Shown piece after piece: positions 40,035-48,627 of a stretch of 64,000 nucleotides of DNA. The stretch is from Paenirhodobacter ferrireducens (lineage in GTDB: Bacteria > Pseudomonadota > Alphaproteobacteria > Rhodobacterales > Rhodobacteraceae). The DNA lies in assembly GCF_004022265.1 (NCBI RefSeq), contig NZ_SAVB01000002.1, positions 62,001 to 126,000 on the forward strand, read 5' to 3'. Position numbers and translations under genes: made by a program. The notes beneath the pieces were generated by a model. That model saw only the letters and a list, made by a program, of their open reading frames with translations. It searched no databases and was not told where the DNA came from. How positions within the stretch are numbered: the stretch's first letter is position 1; each line of letters opens with the position of its first letter.

Positions 40035-40063
40035 GTTGTATTGGGCAACGGGCCGTTCGGCAA
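40035..40063 (-). promoter_or_regulatory. Candidate promoter of the thi operon
   Basis: Reading the minus strand, TTGCCG (40063-40058), 17 bp, then TACAAC (40040-40035) lies immediately upstream of the TPP riboswitch, giving a start a few bases before its first helix. Confidence 0.55.
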
Positions 40064-40163
40064 CCGGTCTTGTGAACTTTCATCGCGGGCGGCGCCGCGC
40101 GCGGCGACCCGCCGGGGGGGGCAGACGGGCCGGGCCGCTTCCGCGGGCCAGCCCGACGCGCTC

Positions 40164-40889
40164 TCAGAAGGACATGTTGACGCCGAGCTTCAGGGCGTGA
40201 TGCTCGGGGGTTGCTTTGGTGGATATGCCTGCACCATCGCGCAGGATGGTCTTGCCGAACTGTCGGAATTCCCATTCGCCGAAGACCGACAGGCGCCGGC
40301 TGAGCTTGTGCTCGACGCCGAGGCCCGCGGTCCAGGCGCTGTTGCGATAGCTGCCATCGAAGGCCATGCCGTCGCCCTGGACGGTGTAGCCGAACTTGCC
40401 GCGTGCGGCGCCGAGCGTGCCATAGACAAGGGTGTTGCGGCTCGCGCTCAGCACGCCGGCCTTGACGCGCAGCGACCAGAGCTGCTCGAGGTTACTCGCG
40501 CCGCGGCCGCCGGCCCAGGACAGGTCGGCATCGGCCGAGCTGTCCTCGTAGGAGATCTCGGGTCCGATCACCACCTCGCGGCCAAGCAGGCGGCTTTGCC
40601 AGCGATAGCCGAGCTGCACCGCGCCGCCGGGGCCGGCGATGTCGAGCTGACCGGGCGTTGCGACCCGCCGGCCCGCTGGATCGGTGATGCCGAGTTCGTC
40701 ATCGGCGCCAAAGACATTGACGAGCGACAGGCCGACGTAGGGGCCGGTCCAGTCGGCAGCTGCCGGGGCCGCGGTGGGAGCGAGGACCGGGGCCTCGGTC
40801 ACCGGCGCCGTGAAGCCTCCGGCGAGGGTCTGGGCGGCGGGAAGGAGGGCGCAGAACGCGGCGCCGGCGAGACGGAGTCTTTGATACAT
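40164..40889 (-). CDS. Outer-membrane beta-barrel protein, 241 aa
   Basis: A signal peptide (LRLAGAAFCALLPAAQTLAG) and a Pro/Ala linker are followed by alternating strands (DWTGPYVGLSLVNVFG, AVQLGYRWQSRLLG). It ends in a terminal aromatic residue (LKLGVNMSF), the recognition signal of barrel assembly. It resembles the small opacity-type barrel family with GEWEFRQFG near the end. ATG 40889 is chosen for the signal peptide. It lies just downstream of the export operon on the same strand and may share its surface function. Ligand unknown. Confidence 0.82.
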   Translation of the reverse strand: MYQRLRLAGAAFCALLPAAQTLAGGFTAPVTEAPVLAPTAAPAAADWTGPYVGLSLVNVFGADDELGITDPAGRRVATPGQLDIAGPGGAVQLGYRWQSRLLGREVVIGPEISYEDSSADADLSWAGGRGASNLEQLWSLRVKAGVLSASRNTLVYGTLGAARGKFGYTVQGDGMAFDGSYRNSAWTAGLGVEHKLSRRLSVFGEWEFRQFGKTILRDGAGISTKATPEHHALKLGVNMSF

Positions 40890-40980
40890 GACGGGCTCTT
40901 CACTGGTGACAGAAACAAAAACGGGGTCCGTGGCCGGACGGACCTGCCACGCCGCTCGCGTTGGCATGGCGGGAGGCGGG

Positions 40981-41568
40981 TCAGGCGAGTGCGCGCTGGC
41001 CGGCCGCAGCGGGTTCACGGCCGCTCGTGGTCCCGAGCCCGGTGTCGCGCTGCATGCGCTCGAACCAGGCGGTTTCCGCAACGGATGGCGGGCTGGGGGG
41101 CGCTTGGATATTCTCGGTGGCGGCGGGGCGCTGCACGATCCAATCGGTCTCGGCGGGCTCGGCCGCGAGCCAGGCCTCGAGCGAGGCGGCGCTCTCGACC
41201 GCGAGTGCGAGCCCCTCGGCGGCGGTGCGCCGGCCGATCCGGTCGAGCAGGCCGCGCGCCAGCCGGTGGCGGAATTGCGGCCCCTGCTCGTCGTCCAGCA
41301 AGATCACGCGCAGCCGCACGAACCCCTCCTGCTGCAAGCGCCCGGCCAGGCGTTCGAGGGGGGAGGCCCCGGACGTCCCCTCGAGCTCGGGGGGGAGGCC
41401 GGACGCTTGCAGGGCGGACGACAGGAACAGCACCGCGTCGGGGATGGGCTGGGGGGAGGTCATGACCGTGCCCTGCGGAGGTGCGGGCCGCGCGAGCGCG
41501 GCAGGCTTGGCCGCCGCGGCCGGGACGCCGACCGGGCGGCCTGCGGTGATTGTGATTGCATATTTCAT
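40981..41568 (-). CDS. Uncharacterised Ala/Arg-rich protein of the export unit, 195 aa
   Basis: Translated from the ATG in an ATGA overlap with the export lipoprotein gene, so it is a genuine coupled gene. Residues 1-40 are low-complexity Ala/Pro. Residues 40-150 contain predicted helices and a short VRLRVILLDDEQ strand, and the rest is Pro/Ser rich. It has no signal peptide, Walker motif or membrane segment. I do not recognise the family. A cytoplasmic partner of polysaccharide export is only a guess from position. Confidence 0.65.
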   Translation of the reverse strand: MKYAITITAGRPVGVPAAAAKPAALARPAPPQGTVMTSPQPIPDAVLFLSSALQASGLPPELEGTSGASPLERLAGRLQQEGFVRLRVILLDDEQGPQFRHRLARGLLDRIGRRTAAEGLALAVESAASLEAWLAAEPAETDWIVQRPAATENIQAPPSPPSVAETAWFERMQRDTGLGTTSGREPAAAGQRALA

Positions 41569-42647
41569 CCTCCGAGACTGGTGATCTGGTCGACCGGCTG
41601 GGTGAAGCCGAGGAGAGTGCGGACCGCGCGTCCCGTCCGCGAGACCGCGACTTCGCTGACATAGACCACGTCGCCATCCTCGAGCGCGAAGGCGTCGGCG
41701 GCGAAGATGCCTTCGGGTTGGGTCATGTCGAACGCATAGATCTCAGGTTTCTCAGAGCCGGTCGCGGCATTGGTGCTGCGCATCACGAAAAGCCCTTTGG
41801 CATCGCCCGCATTCGCGCTCAATCCGCCCGCCCGGGCCAGCGCCGCAGCCAGGGTCTCGCCGGCGCGCTCAAGCGGCACCGCGCCCTGAGATGCGGAGGC
41901 GCCAAGCATCGCGACGCGGGGTTTCTCGGTCGTCACGGTGATCGCGTCGCCCGGGCGCAGGGCGATGTCCTGTCCCGGCACGGTCTGGATCTGATCGAGC
42001 CGGGCCCGCCCGCGCTTGCCGGCGCGCATCACCTCGACGGTGACGAGAGCCGGGTCGCCTTGCGCCCCGCCGACCATCGCCAGCGCCGCGCGCAGGCTGC
42101 GCTGGCCGTAGGTCAGCGGCACCACACCGCCCCCCGAGGCATTGCCGGAGACCGTCACCGAGAAGCCGCTGCCGGATGCGCGGGTCACGATCACCTGCGG
42201 GTTCGGGGTCTGCTCCGCGAGACGCGTCTCGAGATCGCCGCGCAGGTCCTCAAGCCGGCGCCCGTTCGCCTGGATGCGCCCGGCATAGGGCAGGCTGACC
42301 GCGCCATCGCCGCCGACCTCGATCGGGCCGATCAGCGTCGGCGCGCGCCCGGTCGAGCCCAGCAGGCCGGCATCGACCGTCTCGAAGATCTGGAAATTGA
42401 GCTGATCGCCGGGATGGATGCGGTCGGCATCGACGATGCCGGCGCGGGTGAACTCGGCACCGAAGCGTTCGGGCGTGCGCTGTGACAGCCGCTTTGCCAG
42501 GGCGCGGTCCACCGCAACCACCGGGTATTCCGTGGTCCGCTCGACGGCGCCGCGCATCGGCGTCGCCGCGGGCAGGCTGCAGCCGGCAAGAAGAATCGTC
42601 AGGGCGGCCGCCCCGAGCCTCGGGCCCTTCCTTCGTTCGCTGTGCAT
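41565..42647 (-). CDS. Polysaccharide export outer-membrane lipoprotein (Wza/BexD-like), 360 aa
   Basis: The lipoprotein signal ends in the lipobox LLAGCS (Cys ~24). Then comes a polysaccharide export (Poly_export) domain with IHPGDQLNFQIFET and GGDGAVSLPYAGRIQANGR, followed by SLBB-like repeats (VTVSGNASGGGVVPL; VAMLGASASQGAVPLE). Such proteins form the outer-membrane channel of capsule or exopolysaccharide export. The start ATG 42647 overlaps the upstream lectin gene by 4 bp. No Wzc-like kinase or glycosyltransferase is nearby. Confidence 0.9.
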   Translation of the reverse strand: MHSERRKGPRLGAAALTILLAGCSLPAATPMRGAVERTTEYPVVAVDRALAKRLSQRTPERFGAEFTRAGIVDADRIHPGDQLNFQIFETVDAGLLGSTGRAPTLIGPIEVGGDGAVSLPYAGRIQANGRRLEDLRGDLETRLAEQTPNPQVIVTRASGSGFSVTVSGNASGGGVVPLTYGQRSLRAALAMVGGAQGDPALVTVEVMRAGKRGRARLDQIQTVPGQDIALRPGDAITVTTEKPRVAMLGASASQGAVPLERAGETLAAALARAGGLSANAGDAKGLFVMRSTNAATGSEKPEIYAFDMTQPEGIFAADAFALEDGDVVYVSEVAVSRTGRAVRTLLGFTQPVDQITSLGG

Positions 42648-43114
42648 CAGTTTGCGGCACCCGTCGGAGCGGCGGATTCGGGGAAACCGGCAGCCTTCCA
42701 GAGCACCTCGAGCTCGGGCTCGGCGATCTCGCCCCAGGATTGCACGCGGATCTGGAAACCGTCCGGTGCCACCTGTGTCGCCCGCACATCGCAGGGCAGG
42801 GGCTGCACCAGGCGCAGGCTCACCGCCGGCGGCTCGCTGAACGGCTGGCGAAACGGTACCCAGAGCAGGAGCTGCACCTGCGTGCGCCCGACACCGCGCT
42901 CGGAGAAGGCCGAATGCGGCTGCGTCCGCAACGTGTCGTGACCGCGCAGCACGAGGGCCTCGGGGCCGGCGTGAAGAACCTCCTGCGCGGCGACGGACTG
43001 CTGTGCCGCCGCCTGCCCGGCAAAGCAGTCGCGGGCGAGCCAGATCTTGCGCACATGCGCCGGAACGGCATCCTGTGCAGGACGTTTGAGGGGTTGCCAG
43101 AAACGCATTTCCAT
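42647..43114 (-). CDS. Probable H-type lectin domain protein, 155 aa
   Basis: Residues ~78-142 (QVQLLLWVPFRQPFSEPPAV, then DGFQIRVQSWGEIAEPELEV) follow the H-type lectin pattern, with strands around PF-x-x-PP-x-V, a GF-x-x-x-x-x-x-W turn and a terminal W-x-A-x-G. These domains bind carbohydrate, often GalNAc. There is no obvious signal peptide. It is coupled by ATGA overlap to the export lipoprotein, which makes a polysaccharide-binding role attractive. The domain call is from pattern memory, not a search. Confidence 0.6.
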   Translation of the reverse strand: MEMRFWQPLKRPAQDAVPAHVRKIWLARDCFAGQAAAQQSVAAQEVLHAGPEALVLRGHDTLRTQPHSAFSERGVGRTQVQLLLWVPFRQPFSEPPAVSLRLVQPLPCDVRATQVAPDGFQIRVQSWGEIAEPELEVLWKAAGFPESAAPTGAAN

Positions 43115-43192
43115 TCCGCACTTCCTTCCTTGATCGCACCTGCCGGCGCGGGAGTGGCGCCTCCGGCGCCGGAAGGCGCCGGAGCGGGCCGA

Positions 43193-43447
43193 TCACAGCC
43201 CGAGACGCTGAACGCGATAGCCTTCCTCGCGGCAGATGTTGTCGGCATCCTTCACCGACATCGTGGCGGGGCGATCGGTCGAGCGGTCCCAGTAGACCTG
43301 GCTGTGGGTGTAGAGCTGGCAGGTCACGGGCCCCTGCGCGGTTTTCACCGTCACCGGCGGGGTCTCCATCTCCTGCGGCGAGCAGGCCGCAAGCGCCCCC
43401 GCAACCGCCAGGAGTGCAAGGCCGCCCCGGATCATCTGCTTGTTCAT
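43193..43447 (-). CDS. Small lipoprotein, 84 aa
   Basis: MNKQMIRGGLALLAVAGALA leads to the lipobox AAC, giving a mature lipoprotein of ~63 residues with two further cysteines (TCQLYTHSQ and NICREEGYR) that could form a disulfide. ATG 43447 is chosen because it starts the signal; the longer frame upstream is low complexity. It lies 78 bp upstream of the lectin gene on the same strand and probably begins the export operon. Function unknown. Confidence 0.7.
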   Translation of the reverse strand: MNKQMIRGGLALLAVAGALAACSPQEMETPPVTVKTAQGPVTCQLYTHSQVYWDRSTDRPATMSVKDADNICREEGYRVQRLGL

Positions 43448-43906
43448 CTGTGATACTCCTTCGTCTGTTAAAACTCTTGCAAATTCGGGTGGTTGATCTG
43501 CCGGCCTCGGCCGGAGTGCGGTCCGGGCTGAGGGGGGCTCCGGCGCGGTGGCCGGCAGGGGATCTGGGTCCGGCCGAAGGCGCTGTTTCGCGCCCCGGGG
43601 ACAGGAAAACGCAGGTCGGAGGCGAGGGCTGGCTGTGCTGCTGTTGCCGCCGCGTACTGGGATACGTGCCCTCATCCCCCGACCTGGTGCTCCCTCCGGG
43701 GGGCTTTGTGGAGGGAGGCAATCGAACCATGACACCACTTACGAACCGCACCGCCGTGCCGGAGAAATCCTCGCCACCGGCTCCCCCAGGGCGCGGCAAC
43801 GAGCATTCTTTGGGGCTCCGGGCGCTGCCTGCCCGACAACATGCGGGGCAGCTCCGGGTCCGACAGGGCGGCGACCGCCTGCCGAGGCAGACGATACCTG
43901 TAGAGC
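43448..43906. other. Gap without a confident gene
   Basis: It contains GC-rich, Pro/Arg-like sequence in several frames and no clear promoter. One short plus-strand frame (43730-43941, 70 aa, starting MTPLTNRTAVPEKSSPPAPP after GGAGGGAGG) has a ribosome site, but its composition is low complexity and it overlaps the end of the Hint gene. I do not call it a gene. Confidence 0.4.
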
Positions 43907-44599
43907 CTAGGTGTCGTTGGAAGGGCGCGGAACTTCGCTAATCGGCGTCGGCGCTGTCGTTCCAGAGCGTCGCAGCGTGCAGCTGGCCTGCGCCCCGGTG
44001 GCATGCGTGCTGCCGGGACGGCGCGGAGGGCGCGGGAGCGTGGTTTTCAGCAGGTGTTCCACCGATCCCGCATAATGATGTGCGAGTCGGGTCTCCACGT
44101 GATCGAGCTCGGGTCGGGGCAGGCGGTGCGGAAACTGCACCACCCGATCGCCGGCGATCGGCGCGGGTGAGGCCAGCCAAAGCGCCACACCGGCATAGAT
44201 GAAATCCGGCCGGTCGAGATGCAGCGCATAATAGGGCCTGTCCTCGGCGGCAACGGTGGTCACTGCCGGATCGGACAGAAGGCTGCCGGCGGGCACCATT
44301 GCTTCGGTCATGCCGTACAGCAGCTCGCTCCAGGGGCTCGCAGTCAGCAGACGCGAGCCTGCCGTCAGGCGCAATTCCTCCTGACCGGGAAAAACAAGCG
44401 CCAGCGGGCGCAGGGCCTGCACCCGCGAGGCGGGCAGCACCGATATCGCACGGATGGCCTGCACCCCGCGGCAATAGGTGACCACGCGCTGCCCCGGCTC
44501 GAGCCGGTCCAGCGGGCAAGGGCCGGTTTCTGTCTGTACGGGCGTATTCCCCGCCAGATAGGCAGAGATTCCGAGGGGAAATTCGACAGGGTCAGGCAT
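43907..44599 (-). CDS. Hint-domain protein lacking the N-terminal nucleophile, 230 aa
   Basis: Residues ~12-140 match the Hint_2 fold of Rhodobacterales: TPVQTETGPCPLDRLEPGQR then VVTYCRGVQAIRAI, a TAGSRLLTASPWSELLYG block, and ALHLDRPDFIYAGVALWL near the end. The usual leading Cys of CFTPGT is replaced (AGNTPVQT), so autocatalytic cleavage is doubtful. The last ~60 residues are Pro/Thr rich. ATG 44599 has GGAG eight nt upstream. It stands alone; its role is unknown. Confidence 0.72.
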   Translation of the reverse strand: MPDPVEFPLGISAYLAGNTPVQTETGPCPLDRLEPGQRVVTYCRGVQAIRAISVLPASRVQALRPLALVFPGQEELRLTAGSRLLTASPWSELLYGMTEAMVPAGSLLSDPAVTTVAAEDRPYYALHLDRPDFIYAGVALWLASPAPIAGDRVVQFPHRLPRPELDHVETRLAHHYAGSVEHLLKTTLPRPPRRPGSTHATGAQASCTLRRSGTTAPTPISEVPRPSNDT

Positions 44600-45004
44600 C
44601 GGTTCTGCTCCGTCACCGTTTCGATCCGACAGGTTGGCCTGCCGGCGGCGCATCGCCGCACCGGAGGGGACGAGGCTCGGACCGGCAAGAGGGGCTTTCG
44701 CAATGCATCTACGAGGACACCCCCGATTGATCGGAATCTGGTGCCGTCCCGGCCGGGCATCTGCTGCGCCTGCGGGAGGATGACAAATTCCGGCGCGCCG
44801 GCATATTTCGCTCTGTCGACGCAGTGCAGGCGCTGCTTAGCGAAGGGGCAGGTGTTGACTGCGACGACTTGTCCAACCTGCATGTCTGCTGTGGGCGCGG
44901 CGGGCTCATAGTTGTAGAATCAATAAAATTGCAGAAATCAGAAAGAAATCTGGATTCCCCGACGTCAGGAAGACAAGGATGGGGGCGGGGAACCCAAAGG
45001 GGAC
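44600..45004. other. Gap between Hint gene and gltS-like gene
   Basis: A divergent gap of 405 bp. The last ~100 bp is AT rich (around 44910-44950) and is the likely promoter zone for the symporter. Reverse frames here are low-complexity and not called. Confidence 0.45.
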
Positions 45005-46339
45005 ATGATGCTCGGAATCGCCGGTTTTGTCTTGGGGGTCGTGGTGTTGCTGCATCTCGGATATGCGCTGTCGGCCCGTCTTCCGGTGGCAATGCGGATG
45101 GCGTTGCCTGCCGCGGTGCTGGCAGGGCTTGCCGGGCTAGGGGGGCGGCTTGTGCTCGAGAGGCACGCTCCGTTCAAGGCAATGCTGGCGCCGCTGCTGG
45201 ATTTCGGCCTGCTGCTGCCGGGGATGCTTTTGCTGCCGGTGATGGTCGCATCCTCTGTCGGCGAGCGCGCAGGGGGAGCCATGCAACGTTCGTCCAATAT
45301 CGGGGCGATGGCGGCAGCCGGTGTGGTGCTGTTCGGCCTGCAGGTCGCGCTCGGCGGATTTCTTGGGGCCGCGATCGCCCGCGCCATGCCGGATCTGGAA
45401 GTCTACAACACTTTCGGGCTGGAACTCGTTGCAGGGTTCGTCGGCGGGCATGCGACTGCGGGGGTGATTGGCAGCATCCTGCACAAGCTGGGCAACCCGG
45501 ACTGGGCGCTGGCACAGGCTCTGGCCGTGACTTATGCCTCGATCGGGCTGGTTCTTGGCGTGGCGACTGGACTTGCGGCGGTGGAACTGCGCCGGCGGCG
45601 CACCGGGGGCGCCGAGGCCAGGCGTGCCGCCGGCCCGGTTGCCGAGACATCCCCTGCCGAGCCCGCCGCCCGCCGCCGGCAGCGGTTCGGCGTGACGCTG
45701 CTCGTTGTCCTGGCAGGGGTGGCGCTGACGCTCGGGATGCACCGGTTGGCCAGGTGGGCCGGCGTCCCGATGATCGAGAACATCCCGGTCTGGGTTCTGG
45801 GCCTGCTGCTGGCGCGGCTGTTATGGATTGCGCTGCGCAACAGCCCTGCCGGGCGACAGGTCGATGTCGCGAGCCGAGACCGGATCGCGGGCTATTCCAG
45901 CGATCTGGCGGTGGTCGCGGCGCTGCTCAGCCTGCCTATCGACATGATCGGCGCTTATGCCCTGCCGGTGGTCGTGATCTCCTGCGTCGGGCTCGTGGCC
46001 ACTGCGATCGTGGTGGCCGCGTTCTCGGCTCTGGCGTTCAGCAATGCGCGTTTCGAACGGGCCATGCTGATCTACGGGACGGCGACGGGGGTCTACCTGA
46101 CCGGGCTTTTGCTGCTGCGGGCAGCGGATCCGGACGGGCGCACATCCACTTTGCGGGATGGGGCTCTTGCCTATCCGCTGATGGCGGTGGTGAGCCTTGT
46201 GGCTTTGCCCGCGATTGCCGTTCTGGGCATGGCGCACGGATCGGTGGTCATGGGAAGCATGGGAATCGGGATCTGCCTTCTGGGCGTTCTGGCGATGGCG
46301 ATCAGACGCCTCTCGGTGACTCAGAGCCTCATGCTGTAA
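45005..46339 (+). CDS. Sodium/glutamate symporter family protein (GltS-like), 444 aa
   Basis: About ten to twelve hydrophobic segments split by a central charged loop (residues ~195-225, RRRRTGGAEARR then Ala/Pro-rich), giving two inverted halves as in GltS. FGLELVAGFVGGHATAGVIG resembles the first GltS re-entrant pore loop (GGHGTA). Substrate (glutamate or another anion) is not certain, because the second loop is less conserved. The start is ATG 45005 (or 45008) after AAAGGGG. It is transcribed alone. Confidence 0.78.
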   Translation: MMLGIAGFVLGVVVLLHLGYALSARLPVAMRMALPAAVLAGLAGLGGRLVLERHAPFKAMLAPLLDFGLLLPGMLLLPVMVASSVGERAGGAMQRSSNIGAMAAAGVVLFGLQVALGGFLGAAIARAMPDLEVYNTFGLELVAGFVGGHATAGVIGSILHKLGNPDWALAQALAVTYASIGLVLGVATGLAAVELRRRRTGGAEARRAAGPVAETSPAEPAARRRQRFGVTLLVVLAGVALTLGMHRLARWAGVPMIENIPVWVLGLLLARLLWIALRNSPAGRQVDVASRDRIAGYSSDLAVVAALLSLPIDMIGAYALPVVVISCVGLVATAIVVAAFSALAFSNARFERAMLIYGTATGVYLTGLLLLRAADPDGRTSTLRDGALAYPLMAVVSLVALPAIAVLGMAHGSVVMGSMGIGICLLGVLAMAIRRLSVTQSLML

Positions 46340-46749
46340 GGATTTTCGGGGGCATCTGCGCGACAAAGAGAATAATAAACTTTAGGTTGTATACCTACAT
46401 ACTTATTGTTTAGATTCATCTCGTGGCGGAGCTCAGCCATACCAAGTCAGGGTGGAGGGAGAGTCCCGCCCTGTAACAAGTGGCGCGCTTTTTCCTCACC
46501 TTTTCATTTTATCTGTGTCTTTCGCTGCCCACCTGCCGCTTTGGCGTCAGATGTGAAGCGGAAGGGTGTGTGAAGAGCGCCAAGTTTGGCCGTCCGGCAT
46601 CGCAAGGTGAAGCGGGGTGGCGAACTTGTGAAAGGTTAACGGGAAATCGCAGCGTCGTAAGAAGTGTTAAACCCACCCAATGGGCAGGGAAGCGAGGGAT
46701 TACGATGCCGACACCATTGCCGTCATGGACCACCGCAGGGGGCCATAAC
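46340..46749. promoter_or_regulatory. AT-rich leader of the XRE regulator pair, with a dyad
   Basis: Bases 46360-46420 are far richer in A+T than the surroundings and contain TAGGT-TGTAT-ACCTA (46383-46397), an inverted repeat well suited to a dimeric HTH regulator. The rest (46420-46700) shows no convincing gene; an upstream extension of the next frame is open but composition is unlike coding. Confidence 0.45.
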
Positions 46750-47586
46750 ATGCCGATTCCAGATGATCTGACAGAGAATATCCGCTATCTGGTTTCTCTG
46801 CTCCCGTCCATTGCCGTAGCTTCAAAACGGATGGGCATAAACCGCCAGCAATTGAACAAATATCTGAACGGCAGCAGCGCGCCGTCGCTGCGGACCATGC
46901 GCAAGATGGCCACGGTTTTCGAGCTTCCGACCGAGGCGCTGATGCTGCCCCCGCAGGAGCTTCGGCGGCGCCTGACACCTGGCGCCGGTGCGAAGCCTGA
47001 CCTGGTTCCCGCCGGGATGGGCCGGGAAGCTGCGCTGATCCGCAATGCGGCGGCGGAGTGTGAAAAATCGGCCAAGGCGCTTGCGCCCTATTGTGGGCGG
47101 TATTTCCGCTACAACTGTGTCCCCGAGATGCCGGCATTTGCGCTGCGGACCTGCGCGATCATCTTTCAGCGCGACGGCATGACCTATGCGCGGGTGCTGG
47201 AACGGTTTGCCCCCGCCGGCAGCCCATGGCTCCGCGAAGGGGTCCGCAGAACGCTGCATCAGGTGTGCTACGTTCAGGACAGGATCCAGTTCGTCGATTA
47301 CGGGACGTCGGAGGGGGAGGTGACCCCCGGATTCTCCCTGTTCTACCCGGTCTACACCTCCGGGGTGCGGCATCTGAGCGGCGTCATGCTGGGAAGTTTC
47401 AGCTTTGGGGCGCGCCCGATCTTTACCTCCAACGTCGTCATGGAGCGGCGTCCGGCCGGGGTGAGCCTGCGCGACGACCTGCTCGCGAGCGGCCTCGTCG
47501 CACTGAACGATCCGGCGCTTTCGGTGGAGGTGCGCCAGCGTCTGTGCCGTGCCGACGGTACCCCGGTCATGCACCTCGCAGGGTAG
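46750..47586 (+). CDS. XRE-type HTH regulator, 278 aa
   Basis: The N-terminal helix-turn-helix (residues ~8-65) contains ASKRMGINRQQLNKYLNGSS and PSLRTMRKMATVF. It is followed by a ~200-residue sensor-like domain with YCGRYFRYNCVPEMPAFALR and beta-rich repeats, typical of an uncharacterised Rhodobacterales regulator family. ATG 46750 aligns with the start of the tandem paralogue; ATG 46705 with GCGAGGGA is a fair alternative. Effector and targets unknown. Confidence 0.78.
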   Translation: MPIPDDLTENIRYLVSLLPSIAVASKRMGINRQQLNKYLNGSSAPSLRTMRKMATVFELPTEALMLPPQELRRRLTPGAGAKPDLVPAGMGREAALIRNAAAECEKSAKALAPYCGRYFRYNCVPEMPAFALRTCAIIFQRDGMTYARVLERFAPAGSPWLREGVRRTLHQVCYVQDRIQFVDYGTSEGEVTPGFSLFYPVYTSGVRHLSGVMLGSFSFGARPIFTSNVVMERRPAGVSLRDDLLASGLVALNDPALSVEVRQRLCRADGTPVMHLAG

Positions 47587-47598
47587 GCTGAAGATCAG

Positions 47599-48398
47599 AT
47601 GCACAAGGAATTTCCCGCCAATCTGCGCAGGCTCGTGCACCATTATCCGAGCACGTCCCGCGCCGCCGAGGCGCTCGGCATCAACCGCCAGCAGCTGAAC
47701 AAATATCTGAGCGGGCTCAGCATGCCCTCGCTGGCGACGTTGCGCAACATCGCCGCGCATTTCGATCTGGAACCGGACGATCTGCTGCTACCGCCGGACC
47801 GGTTTGCGGCGCGCTGGCGGCCGCCGATGCGGATCGAGGGGCTTCCGCCCCGGATGCGGCAGGCGTTTGCCGCGCTGCTGGAAAACATGGCGCAGACCCG
47901 CCGCACCCTTTCGCAGTTTTGTGGCTGCTATCACGTCTGCACGCCGCTGCGCACCAATCCCGACAGGATCGGGCGCGCCTACACCGTGATCTCTCAGGAA
48001 GGCGATCTCACCCTGGTCAAGACGATCATGTATGCGACGTCGCGGGGGAGCTTCCGGGAAGCCGGCAGCCAATCAAGATCGACGGCATCGTGCAGTGGCT
48101 GGGGGAGCGCATCTATATCACCGATGCTCAAAACGTCGGCCTGCCCAATGCGCGGCTGCAGTCGATCGCGCTCTATCCTCCCGCTCTGCCCTCGATGCCC
48201 TTCCTCACCGGCCTGCTGATGACGACGAACAACGCGCGCACGCGGCCGATCTATTCGGCGCCGATCGTGTTCAAGCGCCTTGCCGGAACGGGGCCGAAGA
48301 AGGCGGACATCGAGGCCTGCGGGGTGTTCTACAGAAACGACCCGCGGCTGGACCCGGCGATGATTGCCCTGCTCGATGGCGGATCGTCGTCGCTCTAG
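47599..48398 (+). pseudogene. Tandem XRE-type regulator paralogue with a frameshift
   Basis: The N-terminal HTH (AAEALGINRQQLNKYLSGLS) and sensor start (FCGCYHVCTPLRT, then VISQEGDLTLVKTIM) read in one frame to about base 48055. From about 48063 the family sequence continues in the -1 frame (QPIKIDGIVQWLGERIYITD to the stop at 48398). Read in one frame the product is a 206-aa protein with a nonsense tail, stopping at 48219. The break lies between ~48030 and ~48075, near a G5 run. Decay, an assembly error or programmed -1 shifting are the options; the first two are likelier. Confidence 0.75.
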
Positions 48399-48578
48399 GG
48401 CCTGCGCCGGGTCTGAGGCGCTGAGGGCAATGCCGCCGGACCAGATGCCGGGATCCTCGCAATCTTCCCGAGCGGCAAAGACCGATGCCGCCCCCGGCCG
48501 GGGGCGGGTCCGGCTGACCGGTAATCCGGGGCGGCGACGTGGCCGTGACCCGCACGCAATTCCGCGCTCGCCAAGAAA

Positions 48579-48604
48579 ACGGGGTGGCCGATGGGCCACC
48601 CCGT
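48579..48604 (-). terminator. Terminator of ssb
   Basis: An 11-bp perfect stem (ACGGGGTGGCC/GGCCACCCCGT) with a 4-nt loop begins 24 bp past the ssb stop. On the minus strand it is followed by TTTTCTT. Confidence 0.88.
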
Positions 48605-48627
48605 GTCGTTTCACGCGCTCGGGCGCT

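Noticed and set aside
43730-43941. 70-codon plus-strand frame with a ribosome-like site
   Set aside because: Pro/Arg-rich composition without motifs, and it overlaps the end of the Hint gene; not enough to call.
44709-45092. Minus-strand frame upstream of the gltS-like gene
   Set aside because: Ser/Pro/Arg-rich, overlaps the start of the symporter, and has no ribosome site.
48042-48062. Programmed -1 frameshifting signal in the second XRE gene
   Set aside because: The G5 run is not a standard X-XXY-YYZ slippery site in the reading frame and no clear downstream pseudoknot is seen; decay or sequence error is simpler.
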